Shown here: positions 10,601 to 28,660 of the stretch, in pieces
How positions within the stretch are numbered: position 1 is the first letter of the stretch
Layout: every line of letters begins with the position of its first letter
From: Sceloporus undulatus
Lineage: Eukaryota > Chordata > Lepidosauria > Squamata > Phrynosomatidae
Direction: 5' to 3'
Length of the DNA: 64,000 nucleotides
NCBI RefSeq assembly: GCF_019175285.1
Contig: NC_056529.1
Coordinates: forward strand, 1,908,231 to 1,972,230
Position numbers and translations under genes: made by a program
The notes under the pieces: model-generated
The model's database searches: none
What the model was told of the DNA's origin: nothing
Seen by the model: the letters and a program-made list of their open reading frames with translations, nothing else

Positions 10601-11798
10601 GGAAGGGAGTAATAATACTGGTAATAGTAGTAGTAGTAGTAGCAGCATCAGGTGTTGCATACATGTGTTGTAGTGTCTAGCTTAGTTTACAAAACCTGAT
10701 AGATTCTAGCAATTGTTGTGGCATTGTGTTGTGGGATCACAAACCATTGCCAGCTGGGACTCGTTGTCAGTCCATAACCTGGTGTGTGTGTATGCTGCAA
10801 ATGTAGGCTGACGGACATGTCCTGTGAGGCCAGAAGAACTTCCTAACCTCACTGTCTTAATTTCTGCAGGACGGGAATGGCTTCATTGATGAGAATGAGC
10901 TGGATGCCCTCCTCAAAGATCTGTATGAAAAGACCAAGAAGGTGAGTTGAAGCGGTTCTTGTGTGGTTGCGAGGGACAAATTGCTCTGGTTGCAAGACAG
11001 GAGCCCTGACCAGGAGCCCAGAAAGCTTGGTCTGGCTCTGAAGGGTCCAGTGTTTGCCCAGTGGATTTAAAGACCTGGCCGCATAGACGGGATCCACAGC
11101 CTCAGCTCAGATCTGGTACCCTTTGGATGCTTTTCATCACAGCTATGTGGGGCATCTGCACTGCAGAACTGATGCAGTTTGACACTGCTTTAACTGCCAT
11201 GGCTCAATGCCCCCGGGGCCATTTCTCCAGTGGATGGAGGCTGCGGGGTTGGTCTCTGCTCCTCGGCTGAGCAACCCCTGAAGGCAGCCAGACTCCCACT
11301 TGTTGGTCCCACTTGGGCGAACTCACTCCATGTTTCAGCTCAAAGGAGAAAGAGCAAGGCCAAGTGCTGGACCTCAGATGACCGCTGAGGGAGCAGGTGG
11401 CTGAGGAACCCATCAGTCTATCTATGTCCACAGGGCAGTGGGTCCACTCCAGCCCTCCGTCCAGAGCCCCCAAAGTGCTGAGCCTCCTTTGGGGTTAGGC
11501 ACTCCAGCACCTCAGATGGCTCCTTTTAGGTCCTGGAGTGAAGCCACCATTCCTCAGACACGGAAACCTCCAAGCCGCCCATGCCTCTGGGATTCAGATG
11601 TGAGGGGAATGCTTCATTCCTGGCCAAGCTAACCTAGTCTCCCCAATGGTCTTTCCCCATCTTTTCCTTGTCTCCATGCAGGAAATGGGAATCCAGCAGC
11701 TCACCCAGTACAGGAAGAGTATCATGAATCTCTCCGATGGAGGAAAGCTTTACCGCAAGGAGCTGGAAATCGTCCTCTGCAATGAGCCCCCGCTGTGA
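4627..11798 (+). CDS. CALB2: Calretinin (calbindin 2), exons 2-11; exon 1 lies upstream of the window
   Basis: Cytosolic EF-hand calcium buffer and sensor of neurons. Exons: 4627-4703, 5656-5745, 6567-6647, 8384-8440, 9062-9139, 9308-9363, 9771-9810, 9919-9972, 10870-10941, 11682-11798 (TGA 11796-11798). All have AG/GT borders and join in frame. They encode 240 residues plus stop, which equals human calretinin (271) minus its exon 1. EF-hand loops are visible: the second half of loop 1 (GNGYIEGKE), loop 2 (DKNADGKIEMSE), loop 3 (DTDRSGYIEANE), loop 4 (DLNGDGKLCLSE) and loop 5 (DKDGNGFIDENE). The sixth is degenerate, as in the family. LYRKELEIVLCNEPPL at the end and the GMKLDSEEFNAIF exon favour CALB2 over CALB1. 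Introns carry several MITEs, a CR1 fragment and a retroelement fragment. No frameshift was seen in any exon. The promoter and exon 1 are not in view. Confidence 0.96.
5294..5511. repeat. Palindromic non-autonomous DNA element (MITE), family B, copy 1
   Basis: The left arm starts 'ggctgcatccacattggagg' and 'aacccagtttggcaccgc'. The right arm ends 'ccaaaccgggttatctctcc' and 'agtgtggatgccgcc', so the arms are inverted repeats of about 105 bp around a 'gagcggagctcccctctgctc' centre. It sits in a CALB2 intron. Copy 2 is at 10168-10387. Confidence 0.7.
7780..7985. promoter_or_regulatory. Candidate conserved non-coding element in CALB2 intron 4
   Basis: An A/T-rich but non-repetitive block inside an otherwise GC-mixed intron. 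It has homeodomain-like cores (TAAT in 'cttataataatttgtg', 'aattaaaacg') and 'aatattaaccctcatccc'. No repeat family or open frame accounts for it. A regulatory role is inference from texture only. Confidence 0.25.
8515..8542. repeat. (CA)n microsatellite
   Basis: A run of about ten CA units lies in the intron downstream of CALB2 exon 5. Confidence 0.85.
8815..8965 (-). mobile_element. Degraded Penelope-like retroelement fragment with a hammerhead-like fold
   Basis: The + strand carries 'gtttcgccagcatctgtgg' and 'ggcatcttcag', a motif seen in many dispersed copies in reptile genomes. Read on the - strand, it gives CTGAAGA (8938-8944), a stem-loop (8916-8937) and GAAA (8912-8915), followed by a very short third helix. 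That is the order of a hammerhead ribozyme core, and such motifs are known at the ends of Penelope-like elements. There is one extra base between the first core block and the stem. The copy is old and partial, and no protein-coding part remains. Family assignment is from memory. Confidence 0.4.
9405..9500 (-). mobile_element. CR1 LINE 3'-end fragment
   Basis: It carries a diverged copy of the CR1 3'-terminal motif in reverse orientation ('actcatagagctggaggg' then 'gagtccgaccctttgat'). It matches the cleaner copies at 58433-58560 and 59895-59985. Confidence 0.5.
9586..9721. repeat. Palindromic hAT-type MITE, family C, copy 1
   Basis: Terminal inverted repeats are CAGTGGTCCCCAAACTGT and its complement at the right end ('cacggtttggggaccactg'). 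Internal arms carry 'ttggacttcagctcccagaa' and its mirror. The length is 136 bp. Related copies lie at 16460-16596, 36306-36434 and 58692-58824. Confidence 0.75.
10036..10072. repeat. (TAG)n microsatellite
   Basis: An imperfect TAG/TAC run directly downstream of CALB2 exon 9. A second TAG run is at 10618-10645. Confidence 0.75.
10168..10387. repeat. Palindromic non-autonomous DNA element (MITE), family B, copy 2
   Basis: It matches copy 1 over its whole length: left arm with 'aacccagtttggcactac', centre 'gagcggagctctgctctggg', right arm 'ccaaaccaggttatttctcc' then 'agtgtggatgcagcc'. It lies in the CALB2 intron between exons 9 and 10. Confidence 0.72.
11149..11235 (+). repeat. Partial MITE, family A
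   Basis: Only the left arm is clear: 'gcatctgcactgcagaactg' then 'atgcagtttgacactgcttt' and 'gccatggctcaatg'. A short piece resembling the family B right end ('ggccatttctccagtggatg') follows. Confidence 0.5.
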
Positions 11799-12241
11799 AG
11801 AGGAGGCCCTCTGACCTCCTCACTAGCCCCCCTGCCCTTGCCTTGCCTTGTCCTGCCCCACCTTGTCCTGTCCCCAATAGGTCAACCGAGAGGCTCCCAG
11901 GACAGAGAGCACCTTCCTCCTCCGGCTGGACCCCCACTGACCACCTGCGCCCCACAATGGCTTTGGCTTGACGGCCCATTTGTGGCGCTGGCCACAGTTT
12001 CCACTAGATTTTTTTTGGGAGGGGGGGAAGGTGGGCCCTCCAGCCACGGAGGGCAGCAGGAGGCGAGTTCAAGGCGACCCATTTCCCCGTCCTGCTTGTT
12101 TCTCCCCATAGTCGCCGTAGTTTGTGTCTTGCAAGAGCCTTGAACCTGGAGTGGATTTCTCTTTCCGTTCTCATTCTGTTTTCCATCTTTTGCCGCCTTC
12201 TCATGTTTGAGTCTTCTTACTTAACCAAAGAAGAGTTTACA

Positions 12242-12247
12242 AATAAA
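12242..12247 (+). terminator. CALB2 poly(A) signal
   Basis: AATAAA lies 444 bases after the CALB2 stop, in a short 3' UTR on the + strand. Cleavage would be expected about 15-25 bases further on. Confidence 0.7.
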
Positions 12248-12269
12248 GCTGGAGTTCTACTACAGGATT

Positions 12270-13690
12270 TTGCAGCTCCATCTTTTATTTCCTGCCATGT
12301 GCAAAGAACAAAAACCTTTAATTCACTTTAAGTGCAAAGCTTGTCGGCATCCATAGCCTAAACAAGCCAGGAGCGGGTCCCTCCTGGAGTAGCTATGCCC
12401 CGAGTCAACGGGTTTTGCACAAGGGTGAGTTTAATGGGACTTAGCAAGATCTGCTCCAGGTTTGGGAATCCTGTGGCCCTCCTGGCGTTGCTTGACAACA
12501 TGGGCTTTGCTGTCTGTAGGGCTTGATGGGAGTTGCAGTCCAGCAGTCACAAAACCCTGCCCAGCCCTCTCCCGCTGGCCTTTCTGCAGAGGGTCCCTGC
12601 CCACATCCAGACCAGGCCAGGAAGGGCCAGGACAGGCCCCTGGTGACCTCTTCAGGGTCTCCATCATCTCTGGCTGCAAACAATCCTTTCACGTCCATCT
12701 TCTGGTCATGAAAATCAGGACGAAGTAGGAGGGAGGGGAAGAAATATCACACAGCAAAATCCTTGCGGTCTAATGAATGTCACTTTTGGAAAGTTCAGCT
12801 GACATTACATCTTGGTTTCAAAAAATAATAACCATCCAAGTTCACCGCTCTCAGCGTCATTCCGTCTAATTGGCAAGACAGAGACGCCACAAATCTCACG
12901 GATGGACGCTTGATGAGCTGCAAAAGACAGAGAGCATCTGCGAAGCCGGTCTTGAAGGCACTGAGGCCAAATTGGGGCAGGTCAGAACAAGAGCTGCCCC
13001 AGCAACGCTCCCCTTCCAAGCGGCCGGAGGAGCCGCTCTCATCAGAGCCAACACCAAGAGGATCTTATGCTTCAGAAATCCAAAAGTGAATTTAGCAGCA
13101 GGAGTCCTCTCTCTGTGTGTTTTGGGAGGATATCTTTACCCAGGGCACTCAGTGGAAAGGAATTGGCCCCTTCCTTAGCCGCTCTTGCAAGCACCTCCCA
13201 GGGCCTGCCTCTTATGAGCGGCCGTCAAACAAACCTCGAAGGGCTGGCGGTCAAGTGGTCAGCGCTGGCTCTCTCTCGGCTTGAGAATGATCGGTTGGCA
13301 AGAGATGCTTTGGGGGCAATTCAGAAATGACAGGGCGCCAGGACCAGAGTCTCAGGCTGCATCCACACTTCACTATGCCACTGCATTTAATGGGACTTGA
13401 ACATCCGCAGGTTTTGTTATCCACGGGGGCCCTGGAAGCAAAACCCAAGCCGCCTTGAGTCCCTGGCAGGAAAGAAACAAACAACAACAACAATAATGAT
13501 AAACGCAACGGGGGAACGATGGGAAATAAAGGTCTTGATGCGAAGCCAGGCTTTGTGCTTAGTGGGTGTGTATAATATGCCACTGGCACGGGGCGCATCC
13601 AGCCTGGCTCCCGCCTGGTGCTTAACTCTAGAGACTGAGGAAGGCGAGGGCGCCCTTTTATGCCCTGTGGCGGACCAGAGGGAAAACCTT
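12270..13690. other. CALB2-GOT2 intergenic region
   Basis: No gene recognised. At 12515-12545 there is a short piece of the common 'gatgggagttgcagtccag' repeat. At 12790-12900 lies a unique-looking block with 'ccgtctaattggcaagac' that could be a conserved element. At 13355-13450 there are fragments of DNA transposons, including 'ttatccacgggggccctgg', which resembles a Tigger/MER2-type repeat. A short CAA run is near 13480. Confidence 0.5.
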
Positions 13691-13699
13691 GTGCCCCGC

Positions 13700-14063
13700 C
13701 CCTGGATCCTGATTGGCCGCTAGAAGCAGAACAGAGAGCTTTTCCCAGCCAGGACCCCTCCGACGCTTCTTCCTTCTGTCAGCCAGACTCCACTTCATTT
13801 GGCCCAGGACTGCTCTGGGAGGCCAGCCTCGCGACCCTCTCTCCCTGGGGCAGCGGAGAGAGCGTGGCTGCGTGACCAGACCCAGGCCTCCGGCGCCACA
13901 GGCTGCGCTGGTCCTCCTCGGTCCCTGCTGCCGGTGGGCGCCGGGGCGGGACATCTCTCCCGGAAGGGGCGGGGCTTCCCTTGGTCCTCCTCTTCCGGAG
14001 GAGCTCCGCCTCTCCTCTCCCTGCCTTCCCTCCGGCTCCGGCTGCCACTCCGTCCGCCTCGCC
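13700..14063 (+). promoter_or_regulatory. GOT2 CpG-rich promoter region
   Basis: GC- and CpG-rich sequence directly upstream of the GOT2 start. It has an Sp1-type 'ggggcggggc' near 13963 and ETS-like 'ccggaag' cores at about 13960 and 13994. There is no TATA box near the start. This is the expected layout for a housekeeping promoter; the exact start of transcription cannot be seen. Confidence 0.6.
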
Positions 14064-21165
<7,102 letters not shown>

Positions 21166-21910
21166 ACCCGGTGCACCCAGCCAGATCACTCCAACAGCCT
21201 CCCTTGGGCCTCTTTGGACACTTTGGCTGCCGGTTGCAGGGGAGGAAGAAGAGAGGAGAGGCAGTGACGTTGCCCAACAAACGGTTTTGTTTCCCCTGAG
21301 CACTTAAAAAACACTGCTGAATGTATTTCTGGTGCAGCCCTGCCTCCCCTCCTTTAAGATGTGTCTCTCTGGGCTTTAACCAAAAATGGAGCCTTTCATC
21401 CTTGTAATATTTTTTGTAGAGGTTGCGGTGGGAAATGCTGTAGTGAATGTTTGCCGGTAGGCCTTGTCACGGGCGGCCGTGTCGCCCAAAGGTTGTGTGC
21501 CACTTGCTTTGTGGGAGTTGAGGGCCAGGCCTTCCCTCTGCCCTGGGATTGGGGGGTCCCCAGACAGACTCCTAAGCTCCTTTCTGTGCAGAAAAGCACC
21601 AAGTTTGCAAAATTTCTCCCCCTCCCTCTCAGAAAACCTCAACAACCTTAAAAGGCCCAGTTGCTTTCAAAGGAAGGCAGGTGGGGCTGTTCCTGCGTCT
21701 GCATTTCTTTCCGGGAGGAGGTGCAGGCCAAGAGTCATGGCCTTACCTTCTGCTTTCTCACAGATTTAGGGCCTCAGTCCCTATTTTTGTGCCTCTGGGG
21801 AACTGGGTCACAGCCCCAGGATGGCAGTTACCTCCCTTCTTGCCAAAACACGTTTGCACCATTCCAATCATAGGTAGGTAGGCTGGTGGTAGCATTTTGC
21901 TTTGAAGCCA

Positions 21911-21916
21911 AATAAA
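21911..21916 (+). terminator. Likely GOT2 poly(A) signal
   Basis: AATAAA about 750 bases after the GOT2 stop on the same strand, with further A-rich sequence following. It is the first full AATAAA downstream of the stop that I see, so it is the best candidate. Confidence 0.5.
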
Positions 21917-21929
21917 AGGCAGACAATAG

Positions 21930-22800
21930 AATAAAGTTCCTACTGCTGTTTTGGCATTCAGGTAACAGATAAATTGCATTGCTTGGGATTTAGGAAAGCT
22001 CTGTTAATTCAGTTCTGTCCCAGATTTCCTTTTTCCCCATGTGATTCTTGCAGTCGTTGGGCAAAAGTAAAGCTCCTCTGTGAAACTGATATTGCTACTG
22101 CCTCTGGTTCTGTTGGAAACATGGTGCGGCAAAATGTTTTATCAGCAGTGTGCAGGGAGGTTCCCTTGTGCAGCTTTGCGCACAGCAGATTCAGGCGGTT
22201 CGCATATCTTCGGGAAGGCACCTGGGAAAGCCGCCTCTTGCGATGAAGCCTAGGAGCATTTTCTCTCTCCGCTAACCCCTTCCCATAATTCCCCATGATC
22301 CACCTTCATAGAAGAATGTGATTTATATAAACTGCCTTCCAAAAGATAAAGGGGTTTACAAAATACATACACAGATACACAAAATGCATAACAATTTCCA
22401 CACCAATACCACACTACACCACTAAAATCCATCCCCATCCCTTAACTAAAATAACACCACCACTTAACAAACTTAATGCCTGGGCCCCACAGCCACCTCC
22501 AGCTCCCAGAATTCCATAGCCTTGACTCATTCTTCCCACACTGATAGGATACAGTCTGCAAATGGAGGATATCATGAGTTTTTGAGGGCGGGAGGGCAAA
22601 CAAACCCAGCTCCCAAGAATTCCAAGCAGGGACTGAGATTGGAGCCTTAGAGAACTCCCCCCTTTTTATGTGCGTAAAAGATCCCAATTAGTTAATTAAA
22701 CAATTAGTTACAAAGCCGGTAGTGCTGCTTAAAGCTTTGGATGCTTTGGGCCTAGCTAACCTACTGGGCCTGCTCTTGATTTGAACCCCCACGACTACAT
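21930..22800. other. Intergenic stretch downstream of GOT2
   Basis: No gene recognised. At about 22480-22570 there is a partial copy of MITE family B ('cagctcccagaattccatag'). The remainder is A/T-mixed sequence without a recognised repeat. Confidence 0.4.
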
Positions 22801-22910
22801 TTCCAGCGTGCCCTTCGCCCTCCTGTGGGCGGAGCTGCGCCGGCCGCCACGTGACCCGCAGCAGCTCAGGCCTGCAGCTGCTCAGAAGGCGGCGAAGGGC
22901 GAAGCAGGCA
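22800..22910 (+). promoter_or_regulatory. CpG-rich promoter-like segment with an E-box
   Basis: A sharp switch to CpG-rich sequence contains 'tgtgggcggagctgcgccgg' and 'gccgccacgtgacccgc' (CACGTG E-box). A possible GC-type splice donor 'caggcaagtg' follows at about 22902. This could be the first exon of an unassigned gene on the + strand whose next exon is 23886-24050. No protein homology supports it. Confidence 0.3.
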
Positions 22911-23830
22911 AGTGAGGGAAGTGGCTGCAAGAGGAAGAGACCCAACCGAAAGGGGGGGTCCAGGGGGCTGCCCTTTTCCCTCAGACAGACCCCTAGGAGA
23001 GTGGAGCAGGGGGCTCGTCTTCCCCATTCCCCCTGGGGCTGGGGCTCCCCGGTCAAGCCTGCCTTCCTCGGAAGGGGAGGGGTTCCCTCTCCCCTCGGAA
23101 CTCCCAGAGGAAGGGTCTCTCTCTCATTCCTCCTCCCCTTAAGACCCCCTGGGAGAGTGGACAGCAGGGGCCTCTTCCCGGCCTCCCTCCCCCATGGACA
23201 TCCCTTTTCAGCCTATGGAAGAGCCCAAGGACCCCGGGAGGGAGGGAAGAAAGGGTCCCTTTGCATTCTACAGAGACCTTGGAAGGGGAAAGGTGGCGTG
23301 GGGGCTGCCTCCCCCCGATCCCCAAAAGAGAGGGAAAGGGTGGAGAGTCTCTTGTCCACTCCCCCTCCCCTTGGAGCCCCTGGAAGAGTGGAGGGGCTCT
23401 TCCTTTTTTCCTTCCTCTCCCCCCTCCCTTGGGGTGAGGGCTCCTCATTCGAATCCTGCCCCCGTTAGAGGAGGGCTCCCCCTTTCCCCCTCCATAAGAC
23501 CCTGGGAGAGGGATGGGAGAGGTTCCCTTCAAATCCTTGTTCAAACTGGAAAGGGGGCCAAGGGCCCCAGAACCCCTAGAGGGAGGGAGTGTTGAGGGGG
23601 CTTTTTTCATTCTCCCCTCGAAGGATGGGGTCTCTTTCTTCCCTCCCTCCCCCCCCAGAGGAGCCTTGGGAGGGGAAGGGTGGGTGGGGGCTGCTTCCCC
23701 CCCAGGACCCCCCAAAAGGAAGGAAGGAAGGCGAGTCCCCTTTCCCATCCTCCCTCCCCCTTCAAATCCTCCAATCCCTGCCCCCCACCTTTAGCTCCCT
23801 CGTTGCCTCCTCTCTCCCCCCAATAGGCCC
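22910..23830. repeat. GC-rich, degenerate repetitive tract
   Basis: About 900 bases of G- and C-run sequence with recurring blocks such as 'ccctgggagagtgga' and 'cctggaagagtggagg' at irregular spacing. Long open frames occur on both strands because stops are rare at this composition. They are Pro/Gly/Arg/Ser-rich and are not supported as genes. Confidence 0.6.
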
Positions 23831-23885
23831 CTACAGAAGGCCCCCGCATGCATCTGCTCCACCCGCCCCTTCCCTGCTTTCTTCA

Positions 23886-24050
23886 GCTCCCAGGTGAGGT
23901 CCAGCACAAAAGGGAGTACAAGGACATGGCGCCCTCTACAAGTCCCTGCTGCCCAGGACCTGCAAGCGCTGGTCCAACAACGGAGAGGTCGACATGGCCG
24001 TGCAACGTCTTGGGGGGGAGAGAAGGTTGTCCAGTATTTAAACCAGTCTG
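23886..24050 (+). CDS. Exon-like segment, unassigned
   Basis: It is bounded by a good acceptor ('cctgctttcttcag' ending 23885) and a consensus donor (GTAAGTAG from 24051). Codon texture changes from low complexity to protein-like: one frame begins LPGEVQHKREYKDM, another reads LYKSLLPRTCKRWSNNGEV and DMAVQRL, and a third ends VVQYLNQS. The switches would need small indels, as seen in the neighbouring GOT2 and SETD6 genes. I do not recognise the family. It may be a real internal exon of a small gene starting near 22.8 kb, or a chance open stretch. Confidence 0.3.
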
Positions 24051-24544
24051 TAAGTAGCTGAGGGAACGTGGCAACCCAAGGAAATCTCTTAGATTTGCAA
24101 GGAAAAGTGGGGAGTGAAGGGACAGACAAGCTGACAGGGGACAAGGGAGAAAGGGAGCACTTGACATCTTGCAGTATTTCCTGTTTTCCTTTGGGCTTAT
24201 CTCGGCTTCAAACTCTGAGCTTCAGTCCACCATTAACACATTACATTTATCTCCAGAGTTGTCTTTGTTCTAGCAACCCAGTGAATGAGAGAGCTTAAAG
24301 TCACCATCTCATCCACAGCCCTGCTCAGATCTGCAAATTGTGCCTCCTGATGGAGTCTCTCCATCTGGAATGCAGTCATCTTCTCCTCCTCCTTTTTATT
24401 ATATACCCCTTTCCCCCACATTTGGAACCTCAAAGCAGCTTCTTGTTTTCCCAATCACTGCACCTTGCCAAGCATTATTGCCTTCTGTGGAAACATAGAA
24501 GGAAAACATCTAATCCTAATTTTCCTAGAAAATGTACGTCTCAC

Positions 24545-24795
24545 AAAGGTTGGCCCCTCCGTACCATGCATTTTCAATGCCACGATCCAACCATCCGTGG
24601 CTTGAAATATGTATGTATGATTATAAGCATGATGAACACATACAATTTCCAAAAAGCAAACCTTGATTTGTGCCATTTTATATGAGGGACACTGTTGTAC
24701 ATGTATGCCTCTTCAGCATCCGTGGATGTGGTTTCCACAGGAGGTCCTGAACAAACCTCAGCGGATACCAAAAGCCCACTATATAACCTAAATAC
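24545..24795 (-). mobile_element. Tigger/MER2-like non-autonomous DNA transposon
   Basis: The - strand reads 'ggtatccgctgaggtttg', 'ccaggacctcctgtgg'-like text and 'atgctgaagaggc'. Later come 'caaatcaaggtttgc' and 'catatttcaagccacggatg', and it ends at 'tacggaggggcc'. This is the layout of the short MER2-type Tigger relatives. It is diverged and no target duplication was confirmed. Confidence 0.45.
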
Positions 24796-25057
24796 CGGTG
24801 ACAGGTGAGACCTTCTGTTGAAAAAACACTCCTTGTTTTAAAACGGATTTAGGAATTATATCAGTGTGTGGTGTGAACATGATAAGAACAATGTGAAAGA
24901 CCAGGAAAGCTTATGTTTCCCTCACCCAATCCTCTGCAGTGCTGAATGGTTCCCAGCCTTGGTCCTCAATGACCAGGGGCTGGGTTTGTCAAGGGTAGAG
25001 AAGATCTCATTCTCCTCTGAAGGTCAGTGGCAGCCAGCAAGGCTCTTTGGGATCTAT

Positions 25058-27076
25058 ATTATTTATTTTTTTAAATAGACTTTATTGTGGAATTATACAC
25101 ATAACCACACAGCACAACAAAATCTAAACAGTGAATCAAATCAAACAATAATAAGAAAAGAAAAAAAAAAAATACACTTACTTCAAACATTAAATACATT
25201 AACCAGATATCTCACATATTAAAAGGACTGACCAGCTAACACTCCTTGTGTTACATCAACCACCATTATCTTTCATACAACCATGTCTTCCACCTTATCA
25301 CCGCTTTCCTTTATATTTCCTGGTAACTCTTAAATCATACTATCAGTATATATATAAAAAAAAAAATCTCCATTCTACTGAGCAGAGCACGAAAATTTTA
25401 TACATTCCCAAAGGACATCTATAAAACGTTTAAACCGAGAGAGATTTATCCTCTTTCTATCTTATTCATGTATAGCAGATTATTCCCAAAACACACAAAA
25501 AGGGACATAATTGTATACAGAGAAAGACCATCGTTATCTTTCATTTTTAACAGCAAGCTAAGGGAGAGAGGAAAGAAGGCACACCAGATGTACATAGAAC
25601 CCTACCAACATTTATACACTGTCTATCTAATCTAATATACTATTAGGAATACTTTCCATTTCATCTCATGTATTCTAATACTTTTGTCCATTCTCCTCAT
25701 TTTCCCATATGGAATATTTTCATCACGCTGAGAGCGCCATCTGCATCAATATAGGGAACTGACCCAGTCTTCTCATTGGGAGTTTCCTGACTCTCCATCT
25801 TTTGGCATATAAGATCCTAGCAACAGAAACCAATATGTCAAGATCTTTACATATTTTTGCTCACTTCAAACATCCCAACAAGATACTTCTGGGGTTTTTT
25901 CCAGCTTAAATCTAACAATATTTATCTCACCTATGATCTCATCCCAAATTTTTTTAGCCTTCTACAGTGGAATAGGTGCCTGTTGTGCAACTACACTTCC
26001 CACAAAGATGATTGTTTTGTGATTTATTTTAGCTAATTTCACTGGTGTCAGAATGCCACTAAAGTACATTTTGTACCAATTCCTCTTTAAATTTTGAGCT
26101 GCCGATAATCTAATATTATGTTTCCACGCTTTCCCTCATAAAACTAAATTAATGGAATGGCCAATATCTTTTGCCCAACTTAACTAGATTCCTGATAACC
26201 CCTGTTCAGTATGCCAAGTTAGTAATAAATATATGTCTTTCCCATGAGTCCTCTTTTACCTCCTTCGTACCTAATATATCTCCCAATCAGATTTTTTCCC
26301 CCCGTAGCCCCCATACTTTTAAGTCCTCCTTTGCTCTTTCTTGAATTTGCCGTTATTCAAAACAATTTAAGTTTATATCTACTAAGCCTAGTCTGTTGGG
26401 TTTAGTCTCAAATTTTTTCTCTTTAACAGATCTTTATAAGTGGGCCAATCCCCTTCTCTATACATTTCCGTTCATATAGGGCTTCCAATGGGGAAGACCC
26501 ATTTGGTAAGCCAGTAAACAATTCTTTTCTTAATTTTTCCAAATTTTGAATATAGAGTTTCTAATACAATGTTAATTATCATTCTGTTTGCTTTTTCTTT
26601 TTCACACGAAAGAAATGCATGTAACCAAACTGAGACCTTCTGATTTAATTCTATTAATTTTTTGTCCTTTAAACGTCCATCCATTCTTTAGACCAATCAG
26701 GCAGTTTGCTTCATAATATAATAGTTTGGAGGTTGGGAACCGCCAACCTCCTATTTCTTTAGCATTTGCATACTTTTAATTTTATTCGGCGGGGGGTTTT
26801 TCCCCTCCCAAATAAACTTCATCATCTCTCCTTGCCAGAATGTTGAAAATTTTCTCTGGTGTTCTGATTGGTAAGGTTTGAAAAAAAAAATACTTTTTGG
26901 AAGGGCACACATTTTTACTGCTGAGATTCGTCCCAAGAATGAGAGGTGTAATTTGTTCCACTTTATGAAGTTCCCTTTGATTTCTTTCCATACTTTAACA
27001 TAGTTCCTTATCGAACCGTTCATTTGATTTCTTTGTCAATTCTACCCCTAAATATCGAGACATCTAACAAAAAAAC
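25058..27076 (-). mobile_element. L1-type LINE, 3' part, cut by an assembly gap
   Basis: Read on the - strand, 27023-26690 translates to the ORF2 C-terminal region: KWNKLHLSFLGRISAVKM, then FWQGEMMKFIWEG, then a frame-shifted GGWRFPTSKLLYY equivalent to the L1 'GGL..PNL..YY' motif. Further decayed ORF2 sequence continues to about 26470. The rest is AT-rich ORF2 tail and 3' UTR, ending in an AATAAA and an A-rich tail at about 25060-25085. The 5' side runs into the 25-N gap at 27077, so true length and flanking duplications cannot be seen. The copy is decayed in several frames. Confidence 0.75.
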
Positions 27077-27101
27077 NNNNNNNNNNNNNNNNNNNNNNNN
27101 N
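27077..27101. other. Assembly gap (25 N)
   Basis: A run of exactly 25 N, a different placeholder size from the 100-N gaps. It separates the L1 from the short COG4-bearing contig. Confidence 0.99.
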
Positions 27102-27200
27102 GGCTGAGAGAGTGTGACTTAGCAGTGGGCTTCATGCCCGAGTCGGGATCCGAACCCTGGTCCCAGGGCCATCGTCCCGAGGCTCAGACCACTGCGAATG
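27102..27200 (-). repeat. tRNA-derived SINE fragment, reverse orientation
   Basis: The contig starts inside a SINE: 'ggctgagagagtgtgactt', then 'gatccgaaccctggtc' (reverse B-box region). It matches the 2300-2495 copy on the opposite strand. Confidence 0.6.
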
Positions 27201-27524
27201 TGGCTTGTACCTAACGCTCCCTCAGAGGAGCTCAGGGCAGACCAACGCGTCATTGGCTGCTTCTCCAGTTGCTTCTCCAAGTGTCTGTGGCCATGGGTTT
27301 CCCACTGAGGAAGCAGCGCAAACAGTCGCCTCAGAGAGAGAGGCTTCTTGCGCTCTTTCCCCAAAGTCTGCGCAAGTAAATAAGGCAGAAGCCCTGTCTT
27401 GAGGGGAAGGGAGCCCCGCCAGTGAGGCTCCGCTGCTGAGGAAGCCCTGCAAGCGCTCTGACTGCTCTTGGCCTCAGAAGGACTGCCTTGGATACTGACG
27501 CTATTCCCCTTGCTCTGCTTTCAG

Positions 27525-28159
<635 letters not shown>

Positions 28160-28160
28160 T

Positions 28161-28260
28161 NNNNNNNNNNNNNNNNNNNNNNNNNNNNNNNNNNNNNNNN
28201 NNNNNNNNNNNNNNNNNNNNNNNNNNNNNNNNNNNNNNNNNNNNNNNNNNNNNNNNNNNN
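28161..28260. other. Assembly gap (100 N)
   Basis: Standard unknown-size placeholder. It ends the COG4-bearing contig. Confidence 0.99.
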
Positions 28261-28660
28261 TTGGAGGACTCTGGAGTTGTTGGGGCTTTTTTTTGGGGGG
28301 GGGAGGATGAGGCCTGTGGGAGGGGGCTCCAGTGGGCTGCAAGGGGCCTCGCGGGAGGCCAGGGGAAACCCTTCCTCCTCCCCCCAGGACGCCCCCCTTC
28401 CCTCGGCACCAGTAGCATCAGACAAGTGTCACGACGCACTTGGGAACAGGGCCCAAAGGGACCTCGCAGGCCCCCCCCCGTCCCTCCTGGGGTCTCTTGC
28501 TCATGTCCTCCCCCACCAGGAGCTCCTTCCCCTCCAAAGGGAGGGGCCAAATACAGCCCCCAACCGGAAAACCCAAACGTGGGCCTGAGGGTCCCAGTCC
28601 GGCCGCGCTCTCTCATGAGAGACGGGGGGGGGGCTGGAAGGACCGCCCTGGGATCGCCCC

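Noticed and set aside
22851-23900. Long open frames of 130-230 codons on both strands
   Set aside because: They are a by-product of stop-poor GC-rich low-complexity DNA. Both strands are open at once, and the residues are mostly Pro, Gly, Ser and Arg with no family match.
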